64,000 bases of DNA from Lysobacter spongiicola DSM 21749 (GTDB lineage: Bacteria; Pseudomonadota; Gammaproteobacteria; Xanthomonadales; Xanthomonadaceae), in contig NZ_FUXP01000007.1 of the NCBI RefSeq assembly GCF_900167055.1, forward strand, positions 1-64,000, written 5' to 3'. Position 1 is the first letter of the stretch, and each line of letters opens with the position of its first letter. The position numbers and the translations under genes are program-made. Shown here piece by piece: positions 40,449-50,051 of the stretch. Under the pieces are notes generated by a model. The model worked only from the letters and a program-made list of their open reading frames with translations, did not search any database and was not told the origin of the DNA.

Positions 40449-40826
40449 TTACATGCCGTCGTTGTTGGTCTCCGCGTCGGCTTCGGCAGCGGCTTCTTCA
40501 GCAGCGTCCTGAGCCTGCTCAGCGGCGTCGGCAGCGTTCTCCGCGGCGTCGGCGCTGTCGTCGGCAGCGGTCATGTCGTCCGCAGCGGCGGCGGCGTCAG
40601 CCGAGGTGGCAGCGGCTTCGGCAGCGGCGGCGGCGGTGTCAGCAGCAGCCTGGGCGGAGTCCGCGGCCATGGCGTCGCCAGTGGCGCTGGCGTTGGCAGC
40701 GGCTTCGGAAGCCTCGCCTGCGGCCTCGGCGGCCTCGGCGGCGGAGTCTTCAGCCTGCTGCTGGTTCGAGCAGGCAGCCAGGGCAAAGCCCATGGCGAGG
40801 GCAAGCAGCGCCTTGTTGAAAGTCAT
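40449..40826 (-). CDS. Small alanine-rich lipoprotein (copy 2)
   Basis: A 125-residue lipoprotein, lipobox LAAC (Cys19) after MTFNKALLALAMGFALA. The mature chain is an Ala-rich helix with acidic residues at regular steps (AAEAAEAAGEASEAAANA) and ends ETNNDGM. GAGGA lies 7 bases before the ATG; the upstream extension to 40931 is spurious. It has the same length and design as the next gene downstream, so the two are tandem duplicates, each with a terminator. Confidence 0.82.
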   Translation of the reverse strand: MTFNKALLALAMGFALAACSNQQQAEDSAAEAAEAAGEASEAAANASATGDAMAADSAQAAADTAAAAAEAAATSADAAAAADDMTAADDSADAAENAADAAEQAQDAAEEAAAEADAETNNDGM

Positions 40827-40881
40827 GGTGTATTCCTCGTCAATTAAATAGGTTGGGCATCGCGTGGTTGCGCGCCCATAA

Positions 40882-40910
40882 CATGATGACAACACCGCGA
40901 CGCCTGTCAA
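40882..40910 (-). promoter_or_regulatory. Possible promoter of lipoprotein gene
   Basis: A perfect -35 hexamer TTGACA (40910-40905, reverse strand) lies about 80 bases before the lipoprotein ATG. The best -10 at 17-base spacing is ATCATG, which is poor, so the assignment is tentative. Confidence 0.35.
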
Positions 40911-41092
40911 GCGGCGGCAGTGCCCGGACACGTTAACAACCCGTTAGCCGAAGATCGCCGGCAACTCCCGCGCCCGCGGCTATTCAGCATCTTCCCTAAC
41001 TGCGTCAACGGCTTACGCCGGAGGCCGCCGCTCACGCGTGTTCCACCAGTATGGCGTCAATCTGGCGGTCCCGGGCCTGAACGAGGTTGGAC

Positions 41093-42604
41093 ATGCGCAG
41101 CATCTGGATCGACGCGTGCGGAAACAGCGCTGAGGAGGATACCTACCCGGCTCTGCAAGGCGAGGTCAATGCGGACGTCGTGGTGGTTGGTGGAGGCATC
41201 ACCGGCGCTGCCACGGCCATGCGTCTGGCCGAAGCCGGCCTGTCGGTGGCGTTGGTGGAAGCACGGCGCGTGGGGGCCGGCAATACCGGCCGTTCCACTG
41301 GCAATCTTTATGGGACTGTCTCCAGCGGACTGCGGAACCTGCGGAAGAAATGGGGTCCCGAGGAGGTCGCTTGCGCCGTGGCGGGGCGATCGCGGGCCCT
41401 GGCGTGGATACGCGAAACAGCCGGCCGCCACGGGATCGACTGCAGCTTTGAAAGCGTGCCGTTGCACGAATGCGTCGCGGACGACGACGGTCTGCAGGTG
41501 CAGGATCTGCGGACAGAACACGAAGCGGCGCTGGAAGCGGGGTTGCTGGCCGAGTGGGGAGAGCAATTGCACGGATGGCCGCTGCAGGCGCGACGGGTGC
41601 ACACATTGCTGTCCCAGGCGCACTTCAACCCGTGCGCGTTCACCTGCGGCCTGGTCCGCGAACTGGCCAGACGCGGGGTGGCCGTCTATGAGAACAGCCC
41701 GGTGCTGGACATCGATGCCGGAAATGGGCGGGTAACGGCTTCGGGCGGGACCGTTAGCGCCACCGATATCGTGCTCGCCACCCATACGCCGCTCGGGTTC
41801 AACATCGTGCAGGCCGAGATGGAGGTATTCCGCGAGTACGGCATCGCCGCCCGGCTTGCTTCCGAGGGACCTCCCGTGGGCAGCGTCTGGATGAAGGGAC
41901 CGGCGATGCGATCGATCCGCACGTACCGGGACCCGAACGGCACCCGGTACCTGGTCGTGGTCGGCGAGAAGCACAAGACGGGCGAAGGCGAACGCGGGGT
42001 GGATTACGCCGAGCGCTTGCGGTCGTTCGCTTCCGAGCACTTCGACATCAGGACGTTCACCCACCAGTGGTCCGCGCAGCAGTACAGTTCGGCCGACGGG
42101 CTGCCCTACATCGGTGCCAGCGGCCACGACAACGTGTTCATGGCAACCGGCATGGGGGCCGATGGCCTCACCTGGGGCGTGGTGGCAAGCGAGGTCATCA
42201 CCGATCTGGTCCAGGGGCGGGACTCGCCATTGTCCGAGCTGCTCAGGCCGCGACGGTTTACGCCGATCAAATCCGCGAAAGGGTGGCTGGCGGAATACAA
42301 GACCACCACCCGGCACCTGCTCGAGCGGCTACACCCGCACACTGCGGACGCGGCCCTGGACCGGTTGCCGGCGGGGACGGGCCGCCTGATGGACATCGAC
42401 GGAGAAGCCCGTGCCGTCTATCGCGACGACGATGGCGCCGTCACTGTGCTCTCGCCGGTGTGCCCCCACCTCAAATGCCATGTGCACTGGAACCAGGGCG
42501 AGCGCACCTGGGACTGCCCGTGCCACGGCAGTCGCTTCGACACCACCGGGCGGGTGATCGAAGGGCCCGCTTTGCAGGGATTGAGCCGGGCAGGGGACGG
42601 CTGA
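41093..42604 (+). CDS. FAD-dependent oxidoreductase with C-terminal Rieske domain
   Basis: A 503-residue protein. The N-terminal DAO domain (about 25-380) begins with the dinucleotide fold VVVGGGITGAATAMRLAE and contains the RSTGNLYG flavin segment and the C-terminal ATGMGADGLTWG loop. A Rieske [2Fe-2S] domain follows (about 420-503) with C457-x-H459 and C475-xx-H478. The ATG at 41093 has GAGG 6 bases upstream. Such fusions are thought to oxidise amines or amino acids; the substrate is unknown. It is not in an operon. Confidence 0.88.
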   Translation: MRSIWIDACGNSAEEDTYPALQGEVNADVVVVGGGITGAATAMRLAEAGLSVALVEARRVGAGNTGRSTGNLYGTVSSGLRNLRKKWGPEEVACAVAGRSRALAWIRETAGRHGIDCSFESVPLHECVADDDGLQVQDLRTEHEAALEAGLLAEWGEQLHGWPLQARRVHTLLSQAHFNPCAFTCGLVRELARRGVAVYENSPVLDIDAGNGRVTASGGTVSATDIVLATHTPLGFNIVQAEMEVFREYGIAARLASEGPPVGSVWMKGPAMRSIRTYRDPNGTRYLVVVGEKHKTGEGERGVDYAERLRSFASEHFDIRTFTHQWSAQQYSSADGLPYIGASGHDNVFMATGMGADGLTWGVVASEVITDLVQGRDSPLSELLRPRRFTPIKSAKGWLAEYKTTTRHLLERLHPHTADAALDRLPAGTGRLMDIDGEARAVYRDDDGAVTVLSPVCPHLKCHVHWNQGERTWDCPCHGSRFDTTGRVIEGPALQGLSRAGDG

Positions 42605-42611
42605 AACGAAA

Positions 42612-42640
42612 CAGGCCCCCGTTCGGGGGCCTGCTCGGGC
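42612..42640 (-). terminator. Terminator-like hairpin between convergent genes
   Basis: The stem CAGGCCCCC-GAAC-GGGGGCCTG on the reverse strand is followed by TTTCGTTT, so it can end the lipoprotein transcript. It may also fold in the forward transcript of the Rieske gene but lacks a T run there. Confidence 0.7.
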
Positions 42641-42657
42641 TTGCAGCCGGCAACGAC

Positions 42658-42954
42658 TCAGTCACCGACCGGTGGCTCCACGTTATCGCCACTCGATATG
42701 TCCGCACCGGTGGCGGCCGCCGCCTCGGCTTCGCAATCGGTCAACGCCTGCCCGGTGAGGCCGGTGCAGCGCTGATCGGGATCGACCGCCTGTGAAGCCA
42801 CGTCCGGGTCGACGTACGTGTCGGGCGTGTTCTCATCAATGACCGTGGTATCCGCCGAACGTGCCTCGTCCTGCAGGTGTTCGTCGCGGCGGTCGCAGGC
42901 GACGAGCGCGCTGGAGAACACCAGCGCCACGGCCACGGATTGCATGAGCTTCAT
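42658..42954 (-). CDS. Small lipoprotein of unknown function
   Basis: A 98-residue protein with a signal peptide and lipobox (SSALVACD, Cys20). The mature part is acidic (DRRDEHLQDEARSADTTVIDENTPDTYVDPD) with a Cys pair near CTGLTGQALTDCEAE that could form a disulfide. GGAG precedes the ATG by 8 bases. It lies just downstream of the thiolase gene on the same strand (62-base gap). No family was recognised. Confidence 0.75.
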   Translation of the reverse strand: MKLMQSVAVALVFSSALVACDRRDEHLQDEARSADTTVIDENTPDTYVDPDVASQAVDPDQRCTGLTGQALTDCEAEAAAATGADISSGDNVEPPVGD

Positions 42955-43016
42955 CGGGATATCTCCGGTTGGGTTGTGCCGATCCTATCCGCCGCTGCGT
43001 GCGGGCGGCGTGTGGA

Positions 43017-44192
43017 TCAGAGGAGCTCGACCGCGATGGCCGTGGCCTCGCCGCCGCCGATGCACAACGATGCCACGCCGCGCTTGCCGCCACGCTGGCG
43101 CAGGGCACTGAGCAGGGTCACCAGCAGGCGTGCACCGCTGGCACCGATCGGATGGCCGAGCGCCACGGCGCCGCCGTGCACGTTGACCTTTTCGTGCGGA
43201 ATGCCCAGGTCCTTGATCGGCGCCATCGCGACGCAGGAGAAGGCTTCGTTGATCTCGAACAGGTCGACGTCCTCGACCTTCCAGCCGGCCTTGTCGAGCA
43301 CGTTGGAGATCGCCTTCACTGGCGCGGTGGTGAACCACTCCGGCGCCTGCGAGTGGGTGGAGTGGGCAACGATGCGCGCCAGTGGCTTCAGCCCGCGTGC
43401 CTTGGCGTCGTCGGCGCTCATCAGCACCGTGGCCGCGGCACCGTCGGAGATCTTGGAGGAAGAGGCCGCGGTCAGCACGCCTTCCTTGCCGAAGGCCGGA
43501 CGCAGGCCGGCGATCTTGGCGGTGTCGATCTTGCCCGGCTCCTCGTCGCTGTCCACCACGACCTCGCCCTTGCGGGTCTTCACCGTGACCGGAACGATCT
43601 CGTCCTTGAACTTGCCATCGGCCTGGGCGGCCTTGGCACGGTTGACGCTCTCCTCCGAGAAGGCGTCCAGCGCCGCGCGGTCGAACTCGTAGGTGTTGCA
43701 GGTGGCGTCGCCGAAGACGCCCATCGCCTTGCCGTCGTACGGGTTGGTCAGGCCGTCGTGGGCCATGTGGTCGAGCATCTCGGTGCTGCCGTAGCGGATG
43801 CCGGTGCGCGATCCGTTCAGCACGTGCGGCGCGTTGGTCATCGACTCCATGCCGCCGGCGACCACCACCTTGGCCGACCCGGCCTTGATCAGGTCATGGC
43901 CGAACATCACCGCCTTCATGCCCGAGCCGCAGACCTTGTTGATGGTGGTGCAGCCTGCGGATACCGGCAGGCCGGAGTCCAGCGCAGCCTGGCGGGCAGG
44001 AGCCTGGCCGAGGCCCGCGGGCAGCACGCAGCCCATGATGACCTCCTCGACCTGGTCCGGGGCCAGCCCGGCCTGCTCCAGCGCGCCGGTGATCGCGGCG
44101 CTGCCGAGCTTGGGCGTGGGGACGCCGGTGAACTGGCCGAGGAAGGAACCGATGGCGGTGCGCTTGGCACCGACGATGACGACGTCGCTCAT
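43017..44192 (-). CDS. atoB: Acetyl-CoA C-acetyltransferase (thiolase)
   Basis: A 391-residue thiolase with nucleophile Cys in INKVCGSGMKAV (about 88), FEINEAF, ALGHPIGASGAR (catalytic His) and the second Cys in LCIGGGEATA. The start MSDVVIVGAKRTAIG has AGGAG 6 bases upstream. It would thiolyse the acetoacetyl-CoA derived from leucine, or condense acetyl-CoA for other pathways; both directions are possible for the family. Confidence 0.94.
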   Translation of the reverse strand: MSDVVIVGAKRTAIGSFLGQFTGVPTPKLGSAAITGALEQAGLAPDQVEEVIMGCVLPAGLGQAPARQAALDSGLPVSAGCTTINKVCGSGMKAVMFGHDLIKAGSAKVVVAGGMESMTNAPHVLNGSRTGIRYGSTEMLDHMAHDGLTNPYDGKAMGVFGDATCNTYEFDRAALDAFSEESVNRAKAAQADGKFKDEIVPVTVKTRKGEVVVDSDEEPGKIDTAKIAGLRPAFGKEGVLTAASSSKISDGAAATVLMSADDAKARGLKPLARIVAHSTHSQAPEWFTTAPVKAISNVLDKAGWKVEDVDLFEINEAFSCVAMAPIKDLGIPHEKVNVHGGAVALGHPIGASGARLLVTLLSALRQRGGKRGVASLCIGGGEATAIAVELL

Positions 44193-44382
44193 GGGGGACT
44201 CCTGCTGTGGAGGGGGGGCGATGGACCGCCCAGACCCCCGATTATGGTCCGTCGTGCTGCGGTGCCGCAAACGCCCGGGATGCCACAACGGTTCACCTGT
44301 CTGAGCAGGCCGTCATTGTCCGGGCGGCCGATTTCGGCGGATACTCGGGGCCGGGAGAACAACATCAGACCAGGGGAAATCT

Positions 44383-47220
44383 ATGGCATCGCAGGGAAAT
44401 CCGCGCAACGGCGCGTGGCGTTTGGGGTTGAGCAGCTTGAGCGTGGCGATCCTCGCCGCGTGTGGCGGTGGTGGCAGCGGCGGCAACGTGCGCCCGATCG
44501 ACCCGCCGCCGACGTCGCCGCCGCCGACCCCACCGGTGGTGTATGACCCGGAGCCCGATTTCAGCAAGCACCTGACGCTCACCAATGCCGGTGAAGCCCA
44601 CGACGCCGGCCTGACCGGTGAGGGCTACCGCATCGGCGTGGTCGACAGCGGCGTGACCAGCACCCATCCGGCGCTGAACCCCCGTGTGCTGGTGAACCTG
44701 TTCTATCTCGATCCGACCCGCAACGACAAGACCGTCGACGACGTGGACGGTCACGGCACCGGCGTGTCGCAGATCATGGCGGGTACGCCCTTCGGCGCCT
44801 GGCCGGGCGGCATTGCGCCCGGCGCGGAGATCGTCTCGGCCCGCATCATTTCCGACGAACCGCCGGTCGACGACGGCTCGGGCGAAGGCAACGAGGTCGA
44901 CGGCGCGCTGGGCCTGGAAGGCATCCACGATGACCTGATCGATTACGACGTCCGCATCATGAACAACTCGTGGGGCGGGCTGTACTGGGATGACGTCGGG
45001 GCAACCGATCCCATTGCCGAGGAATACCGCCGGTTCATCCATGACAACGACGGCCTGGTGGTGTTCGCCACCGGCAACGAGTCCTTCGCCGACCCGACGG
45101 ACATGGCGGCCCTGCCGAGCCAGCCGGGTCCGAACGGCACCCGGCCCGCTGCGGACCTGGAAGAGGGTTGGATCGCAGTGGCCGCGCTGGCCACCGCGTC
45201 GCCGACCGAACTGGCGAGCTACTCCAATGCCTGTGGCATCGCGATGTCGTACTGCATGGTGGCGCCCGGCGACGTGGTCGTGACCGGCAAGGATGACGCG
45301 CCCGATGCGCCCACGTACTGGAACTGGAGCGGCACCTCGCTCGCCGCTCCGCTGGTGTCAGGCGCCGCGGCCCTGGTCTGGGAGGCGTTCCCGTATTTCG
45401 ACAACAACCTGGTGCGCCAGACCCTGCTCGGCACCGCGCAGGACCTTGGCGCCCCGGGCACCGACGAGGTCTTCGGCAACGGCCTGCTCGACATCGGCGC
45501 GGCCATCCGCGGCCCGTCGAGGCTGGATTGGGGCGATGTCACCGTGCGCATCGACGGTGGCAGCTCGACCTGGTCGAACGAGCTGTTCGGCAATGGCACC
45601 CTGACCAAGCAGGGCGCGGGCAGCCTCTACCTCGACAATGACGCCAGCTTCGACGACGGCATCCAGGTCTCGGGTGGCGCGCTGGTCTCGGCCGGCTCTA
45701 TTACCGGCGACGTCGGCGTGGGCACCAACGGTGCTTTCGGCTTCGGTACCGGCCTGGTGGGCGACCTCGACAATGACGGCTGGGTGCAGGTGACGCTGGA
45801 CGAGGCCGGCACCGGCAGCATGTCGGTGGGGATGGACGGCAACTACACCCACGGCTCGGACGCAACACTCGCGATCGAGCTGGGCACCGAGTTCCATGTC
45901 TCCGGTACCGCATCGATCCAGGGCGGCGACGTGCACGTGCTGGGCGTCCGCGAGGACTACGTCAGCGGCGCACGTGAGGAGTTCCTGTACGCCGAAAGCG
46001 GCCTGACCGGTTCGTTCGACGACATCACCACCGCCAGCGGCGTCTTCCTCGAGGCCACGCTGGGTTACGACAGCAACTGGGCGTGGCTCGACATCGACCG
46101 CCTGGACGTGACGGCGGCCGCGCAGTCCTACGGCTTCACCGCGGTCTCCGTCGGCAGCGCCACCCGTGTCGAGACGGCCTTCCGCGCCATCGATGGGACG
46201 GAGGGCGCCGATGGTGCCCCGGTCGGCGTCAACGGCGACTTCCTCGGCGCAGCGGGCCAGTTCCAGCGCACCGCGAGCCTCGCCGCCGCCGAGCAGTCCC
46301 TCGCCAGCCTCTCGGGCGAAATGCATGCCGCCGATGCCGCGTTCACGATGATGGCGCTGGAGGGCAGCCGCCACGCGCTGGAGTCCCGCCTGGACGCCAT
46401 CGGCAATGGCATCGCCGCCGGCGCCTGGGCGGACCGGATCAACGGCCAGCGCGGCTGGTCCCACGCCGAGCTGGACTCCAGCGGCTGGACCATCGGTCAG
46501 GACTTCCGGGTGGCCCCGGGCCTGGTGATGGGCGCGTCCTTCAGTGAAACCGATGGTGTTGCGGGCCGCGGCCTGCGTGGCGACCGCGAGCGCAATCGCC
46601 AGACCGAAGGCCAGGTGCATGCATCGTGGAGCCAGGACGGCAACTACGTGCTGGGCCACCTCGGCATGGGCCGGATGGAGCGCGACATGCAGCGCGAGAT
46701 CCTGCTGGGCAATAGCCGCTTCGGTGTCGCTGCGGACTATGCCAACCGGTACACCACCGCCGGGCTGCAGGTCGGCCACCGGTTCGACGTCGGCATGGGC
46801 ACGCTGACCCCGTACCTCGGCACCCAGGCCCTGCGCATGGAGCGCGAGGCGTTCACCGAGCAGGGCGCCGCCGGCTTCGGCCTCAGCACCGCCGGCTCGA
46901 CGCTGGAAGCCACCCAGGCCCTGGGCGGCCTGCGCATGGACCGGCAATGGCAGTGGGGCGCGACCGCGCTCGACTTCCGCGGCCGCCTGGAGTGGCAGCG
47001 CACGCTGTCGCAGACGGGCGAGGCCATCGATGCACGCTTCACCGGCATCGACGCCTGGTCCCCGATTGCCGGCACCGGCCTTGGCGGCGACGCCACCGTG
47101 TTCGGCCTGGGTGTTGGCGCGGCGCTCCCGGTGGGTCACCTGACGCTGGATGTCGACAGCCGCAGGCAGGATGGCCAGAGCTGGACCGGCGCGTTCGCGA
47201 ACTGGGCCGTCGGGTTCTGA
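44383..47220 (+). CDS. Lipobox-containing subtilisin-type autotransporter
   Basis: A 945-residue surface protease. The N-terminal signal has a lipobox LAAC (Cys27) followed by GGGGSGG and a Pro-rich linker. The S8 peptidase domain (about 60-380) has Asp88 in GVVDSGV, His124 in DGHGTGVSQ and Ser319 in GTSLAAP. A beta-helical passenger with TLTKQGAGSLYLDNDASFDDG (about 400-430, in parts) leads to a C-terminal 12-stranded barrel (about 660-945) ending in Phe. Lipidated S8 autotransporters include NalP of Neisseria and SphB1 of Bordetella, which process other surface proteins. AGGGG precedes the ATG. Confidence 0.92.
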   Translation: MASQGNPRNGAWRLGLSSLSVAILAACGGGGSGGNVRPIDPPPTSPPPTPPVVYDPEPDFSKHLTLTNAGEAHDAGLTGEGYRIGVVDSGVTSTHPALNPRVLVNLFYLDPTRNDKTVDDVDGHGTGVSQIMAGTPFGAWPGGIAPGAEIVSARIISDEPPVDDGSGEGNEVDGALGLEGIHDDLIDYDVRIMNNSWGGLYWDDVGATDPIAEEYRRFIHDNDGLVVFATGNESFADPTDMAALPSQPGPNGTRPAADLEEGWIAVAALATASPTELASYSNACGIAMSYCMVAPGDVVVTGKDDAPDAPTYWNWSGTSLAAPLVSGAAALVWEAFPYFDNNLVRQTLLGTAQDLGAPGTDEVFGNGLLDIGAAIRGPSRLDWGDVTVRIDGGSSTWSNELFGNGTLTKQGAGSLYLDNDASFDDGIQVSGGALVSAGSITGDVGVGTNGAFGFGTGLVGDLDNDGWVQVTLDEAGTGSMSVGMDGNYTHGSDATLAIELGTEFHVSGTASIQGGDVHVLGVREDYVSGAREEFLYAESGLTGSFDDITTASGVFLEATLGYDSNWAWLDIDRLDVTAAAQSYGFTAVSVGSATRVETAFRAIDGTEGADGAPVGVNGDFLGAAGQFQRTASLAAAEQSLASLSGEMHAADAAFTMMALEGSRHALESRLDAIGNGIAAGAWADRINGQRGWSHAELDSSGWTIGQDFRVAPGLVMGASFSETDGVAGRGLRGDRERNRQTEGQVHASWSQDGNYVLGHLGMGRMERDMQREILLGNSRFGVAADYANRYTTAGLQVGHRFDVGMGTLTPYLGTQALRMEREAFTEQGAAGFGLSTAGSTLEATQALGGLRMDRQWQWGATALDFRGRLEWQRTLSQTGEAIDARFTGIDAWSPIAGTGLGGDATVFGLGVGAALPVGHLTLDVDSRRQDGQSWTGAFANWAVGF

Positions 47221-47240
47221 GGCTGGAAGTCGTGTAACGA

Positions 47241-47270
47241 AAAACGCCGCGGATTCCGCGGCGTTTTTTT
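47241..47270 (+). terminator. Rho-independent terminator
   Basis: AAAACGCCGCGG-ATT-CCGCGGCG followed by TTTTTTTA. It is placed 20 bases after the autotransporter stop. Confidence 0.9.
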
Positions 47271-47355
47271 ATGTCGACTGCGTGAATGTTTCCCGACGAG
47301 GACACCCGCGCGTTCCTTGTGGGTGTTGCCGGCACCGAGGATCTCCCGTTGCCCA

Positions 47356-47433
47356 TGTAGGAGCGGCTTCAGCCGCGACCCAAACCGGTTCGCCCGCGCC
47401 CATTTCACGATCGCGGCTGAAGCCGCTCCTACA
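47356..47433. repeat. GTAG-type REP pair (family A), inverted
   Basis: Arms at 47356-47378 and 47411-47433 are perfect inverted copies of the family A REP (TGTAGGAGCGGCTTCAGC outward). Confidence 0.9.
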
Positions 47434-47481
47434 GGAAGCCCGATGGCGGTGCCGTCAGCCGCCGCGTCGCGCGCCCCGACC

Positions 47482-47556
47482 GTGTAGGAGCGACGTCAGT
47501 CGCGACCTGTACATGCCACCCGGAAATGCGCGGTCGCGACTCACGTCGCTCCTACA
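47482..47556. repeat. GTAG-type REP pair (family B), inverted
   Basis: Arms at 47482-47506 and 47532-47556 (TGTAGGAGCGACGTCAGTCG outward) match except for one base. It lies 48 bases after the family A pair, so two REP families sit side by side. Confidence 0.9.
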
Positions 47557-47664
47557 GAAGAGCACAGCCCGGGGTGCGAGGCATCGCCCGGGAGGTCGAA
47601 GGCCTCGCCCGGAGGCGAAAGCTGTCGCAGCGGGAGGTGCCGGCGCACTCCGGCCCAAGCACCC

Positions 47665-48822
47665 TCAGCTGCGCCCGTCGAACAACTCGCGGCCGATCAG
47701 CATGCGGCGGATCTCGTTGGTGCCGGCGCCGATGGCGTACAGCTTGGCGTCGCGGAGGATGCGGCCGGTGGGGTATTCGTTGATGTAGCCGTTGCCGCCC
47801 AGCGACTGGATCGCTTCCAGCGCCACCTGCACCGCGGCGTCGGAGGCGTGCAGCAGGCAGGAGGCGGCATCCACGCGGCTCTTGTGGCCGGCGTCGTAGT
47901 CGCGGCCGACCTGATAGGCGAAAGCCCGGCTGGATTGCAGCGCGGTGTACATGTCGGCGACCTTGGCCTGCATGATGCCGAAGGTGCCGATCGGCTCGTC
48001 GAACTGCCGGCGCTCGCGTACGTAGGGCAGGGTGATGTCGAGGGCCGCTTGCATCAGGCCGAGCGGTCCGCCGGTCAGGACCAGGCGCTCGGTGTTCAGG
48101 CCGCTCATCAGCACCTTGACGCCGCCGTTGACCTCGCCAAGGACATTCTCCGCCGGGATCTCGCAATCGTCGAACACCAGCTCGCAGGTGTTGGAGCCGC
48201 GCATGCCCAGCTTGTCCAGTTTCTGCGCGGTAGTGAAGCCCTTCATGCCGCGCTCGACGATGAAGGCGGTCATGCACTTGCTGCCCGCGTCCTTGCCGGC
48301 GGTGCGCATGTAGACCACCAGTACGTCGGCCTCGGGGCCGTTGGTGATCCACATCTTGTTGCCGTTGGCGACCCATACGTCGCCCTTCTTCTCGGCGCGG
48401 CAGCTCATCGAGCCGACCACGTCGGAACCGGCGCCCGGCTCGCTCATCGCCAGCGCGCCCTTCCACTCGCCGCTGCACAGCTTGGGCAGGTACTTCTCGC
48501 GCTGGGCCTGGGTGCCGTTGGCATACAGGTTGTTGACGCAGAGGTTGGAGTGGGCGCCGTAGCTCAGGCCCACCGAACCCGAGGCGCGGGAGATCTCCTC
48601 CATCGCCACCAGGTGCGCCAGGTAACCCATCTCGCTGCCGCCGAACTCCGCCGGTACGGTCAGCCCCAGCAGGCCCATCTCGCCCAGCTTCGGCCACAGC
48701 TCCTGCGGGAAGGCGTTCTCCTCGTCGATCGCAGCTGCGTGCGGGGCGATTTCCGACTCGGCGAATCGGCGCACGGCCTCGCGCAGGGCGTCGATTTCTT
48801 CACCAAGGGGGAAAGGGCGCAT
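47665..48822 (-). CDS. liuA: Isovaleryl-CoA dehydrogenase
   Basis: A 385-residue acyl-CoA dehydrogenase that oxidises isovaleryl-CoA to 3-methylcrotonyl-CoA. Family signatures are [32 protein letters not shown] and the C-terminal [21 protein letters not shown]. The catalytic Glu is in [12 protein letters not shown], the position used by isovaleryl-CoA dehydrogenases rather than by short-chain enzymes. GGAG precedes the ATG by 6 bases. It lies downstream of leucine dehydrogenase on the same strand, with a hairpin between them. Confidence 0.93.
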   Translation of the reverse strand: MRPFPLGEEIDALREAVRRFAESEIAPHAAAIDEENAFPQELWPKLGEMGLLGLTVPAEFGGSEMGYLAHLVAMEEISRASGSVGLSYGAHSNLCVNNLYANGTQAQREKYLPKLCSGEWKGALAMSEPGAGSDVVGSMSCRAEKKGDVWVANGNKMWITNGPEADVLVVYMRTAGKDAGSKCMTAFIVERGMKGFTTAQKLDKLGMRGSNTCELVFDDCEIPAENVLGEVNGGVKVLMSGLNTERLVLTGGPLGLMQAALDITLPYVRERRQFDEPIGTFGIMQAKVADMYTALQSSRAFAYQVGRDYDAGHKSRVDAASCLLHASDAAVQVALEAIQSLGGNGYINEYPTGRILRDAKLYAIGAGTNEIRRMLIGRELFDGRS

Positions 48823-48900
48823 GGAAGGCTCCGGAAGGGGGGTGGGAATGGCGTACGGGAATGGCGTACTGATAAGAACAACAACGTCGAATCTTGCAAA

Positions 48901-48929
48901 CGACGACGGGGCACTCGGCCCCGTCGTCG
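48901..48929 (-). terminator. Terminator-like hairpin after leucine dehydrogenase
   Basis: A perfect 12-bp stem (CGACGACGGGGC / GCCCCGTCGTCG) with a 5-base loop follows the gene; only TTT follows on the reverse strand, so termination may be partial and read-through to liuA is possible. Confidence 0.6.
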
Positions 48930-48947
48930 GTACAGCTTCAGAGGCGC

Positions 48948-50051
48948 TTACGCACCGCCGCGGATGCGGCCCTGGAAGCGCGGGGTCGAGCGGCCCAGCG
49001 GCAGCTTCAGCTTGCCCATCAGCTCGATGCGCTCCTCCGCCATGCGGTCGGCGGCCTTGTAGGTCGGGATGCCGTCACGCTCGGCGATCTCGAAGATGCG
49101 CGTCAGGTTGTGGTAGATGGTGCGCATCTGGCGCATCGCGCGCTCGCGGTTGTAGCCGGTCATCTCCAGCGCGACGTTCATCACGCCGCCGGCGTTCACC
49201 GCATAGTCCGGCGCGTACAGCACGCCGCGCTTGGCCACTTCGTCGCCGATGGCGTTGGTGGCCAGCTGGTTGTTGGCCGCGCCGCAGATCACCTTCGCCT
49301 TCAGGCGGGGCAGGGTCTGCTCGTTGACGGTGCCACCCAGCGCGCACGGCGAGTACACGTCCGCCGGCACGTCGTAGATCTCGTCCAGGCCCACGGCCTC
49401 GGCGCCGTACTCGGACACGGCCTTCTCGACCAGGCCCTTGTTGATGTCGGTCACGAAGATCTTCGCGCCGCGCTCCTTGAGCAGCTTCACGTACTCCATG
49501 CCGACGTGGCCCAGGCCCTGCACGGCATAGCTGTACTTGCCGACTTCCTCGTCACCGAAGCGCTTGTTGAGCGAGGCCATCAGGCCCTGCAGCGCGCCGT
49601 AGGCGGTGAACGGGGAAGGATCGCCGGAACCGCCATGCACCTGGTGCACGCCGGTGACGAATTCGGTCTCGCGGTAGACGAACTCCATGTCGTTGACGTC
49701 GATGCCCACGTCCTCGGCGGTGATGTAGCGCCCGCCCAGAGACTGCACGAACTGCCCGAACGCGCGGAACAGCGCCTCGGACTTGTCGGTGGCCGGGTCG
49801 CCGATGATCACGGCCTTGCCACCGCCGATGTCCAGGCCGGCCACCGCATTCTTGTAGGTCATGCCGCGGCTCAGGCGCAGGACGTCGTTCAGCGCATCCT
49901 GCTCGGTCTGGTACGGCCACATGCGCGTGCCGCCCAGGGCAGGGCCCAGCACGGTGTTGTGGATCGCGATGATGGCCTTCAGGCCCGCGTCCTTGTTGTG
50001 GCAGAACACGACCTGCTCGTGGCCGAAAGTATCCAGGGTTTCGAAAATCAT
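48948..50051 (-). CDS. Leucine dehydrogenase
   Basis: A 367-residue NAD-dependent branched-chain amino acid dehydrogenase of the Glu/Leu/Phe/Val family. [12 protein letters not shown] and [14 protein letters not shown] (catalytic Lys) form the substrate pocket, with [15 protein letters not shown] as the Rossmann loop and GAANNQLA in the C-half. It deaminates leucine (also valine, isoleucine) to keto acids, the entry to the liu pathway. GGAG precedes the ATG by 7 bases. Phenylalanine or valine specificity cannot be fully excluded. Confidence 0.92.
   Translation of the reverse strand: MIFETLDTFGHEQVVFCHNKDAGLKAIIAIHNTVLGPALGGTRMWPYQTEQDALNDVLRLSRGMTYKNAVAGLDIGGGKAVIIGDPATDKSEALFRAFGQFVQSLGGRYITAEDVGIDVNDMEFVYRETEFVTGVHQVHGGSGDPSPFTAYGALQGLMASLNKRFGDEEVGKYSYAVQGLGHVGMEYVKLLKERGAKIFVTDINKGLVEKAVSEYGAEAVGLDEIYDVPADVYSPCALGGTVNEQTLPRLKAKVICGAANNQLATNAIGDEVAKRGVLYAPDYAVNAGGVMNVALEMTGYNRERAMRQMRTIYHNLTRIFEIAERDGIPTYKAADRMAEERIELMGKLKLPLGRSTPRFQGRIRGGA

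Larger units (their letters stand above)
47271..47664. other. Gene-free stretch with two REP pairs
   Basis: Between the autotransporter terminator and the end of the isovaleryl-CoA dehydrogenase gene there is no supported gene. It contains two REP inverted pairs of different families (listed separately); the rest shows no further structure I can name. Confidence 0.7.

Noticed and set aside
40427-40851. Forward Arg-rich and Ala-rich small frames opposite the lipoprotein gene
   Set aside because: They arise from the Ala-codon repeats of the lipoprotein read in other frames; no ribosome binding site.
47356-47556. Closely spaced repeats resembling a short CRISPR array
   Set aside because: The units are inverted REP pairs of two different families with unequal spacing, not direct repeats with uniform spacers.
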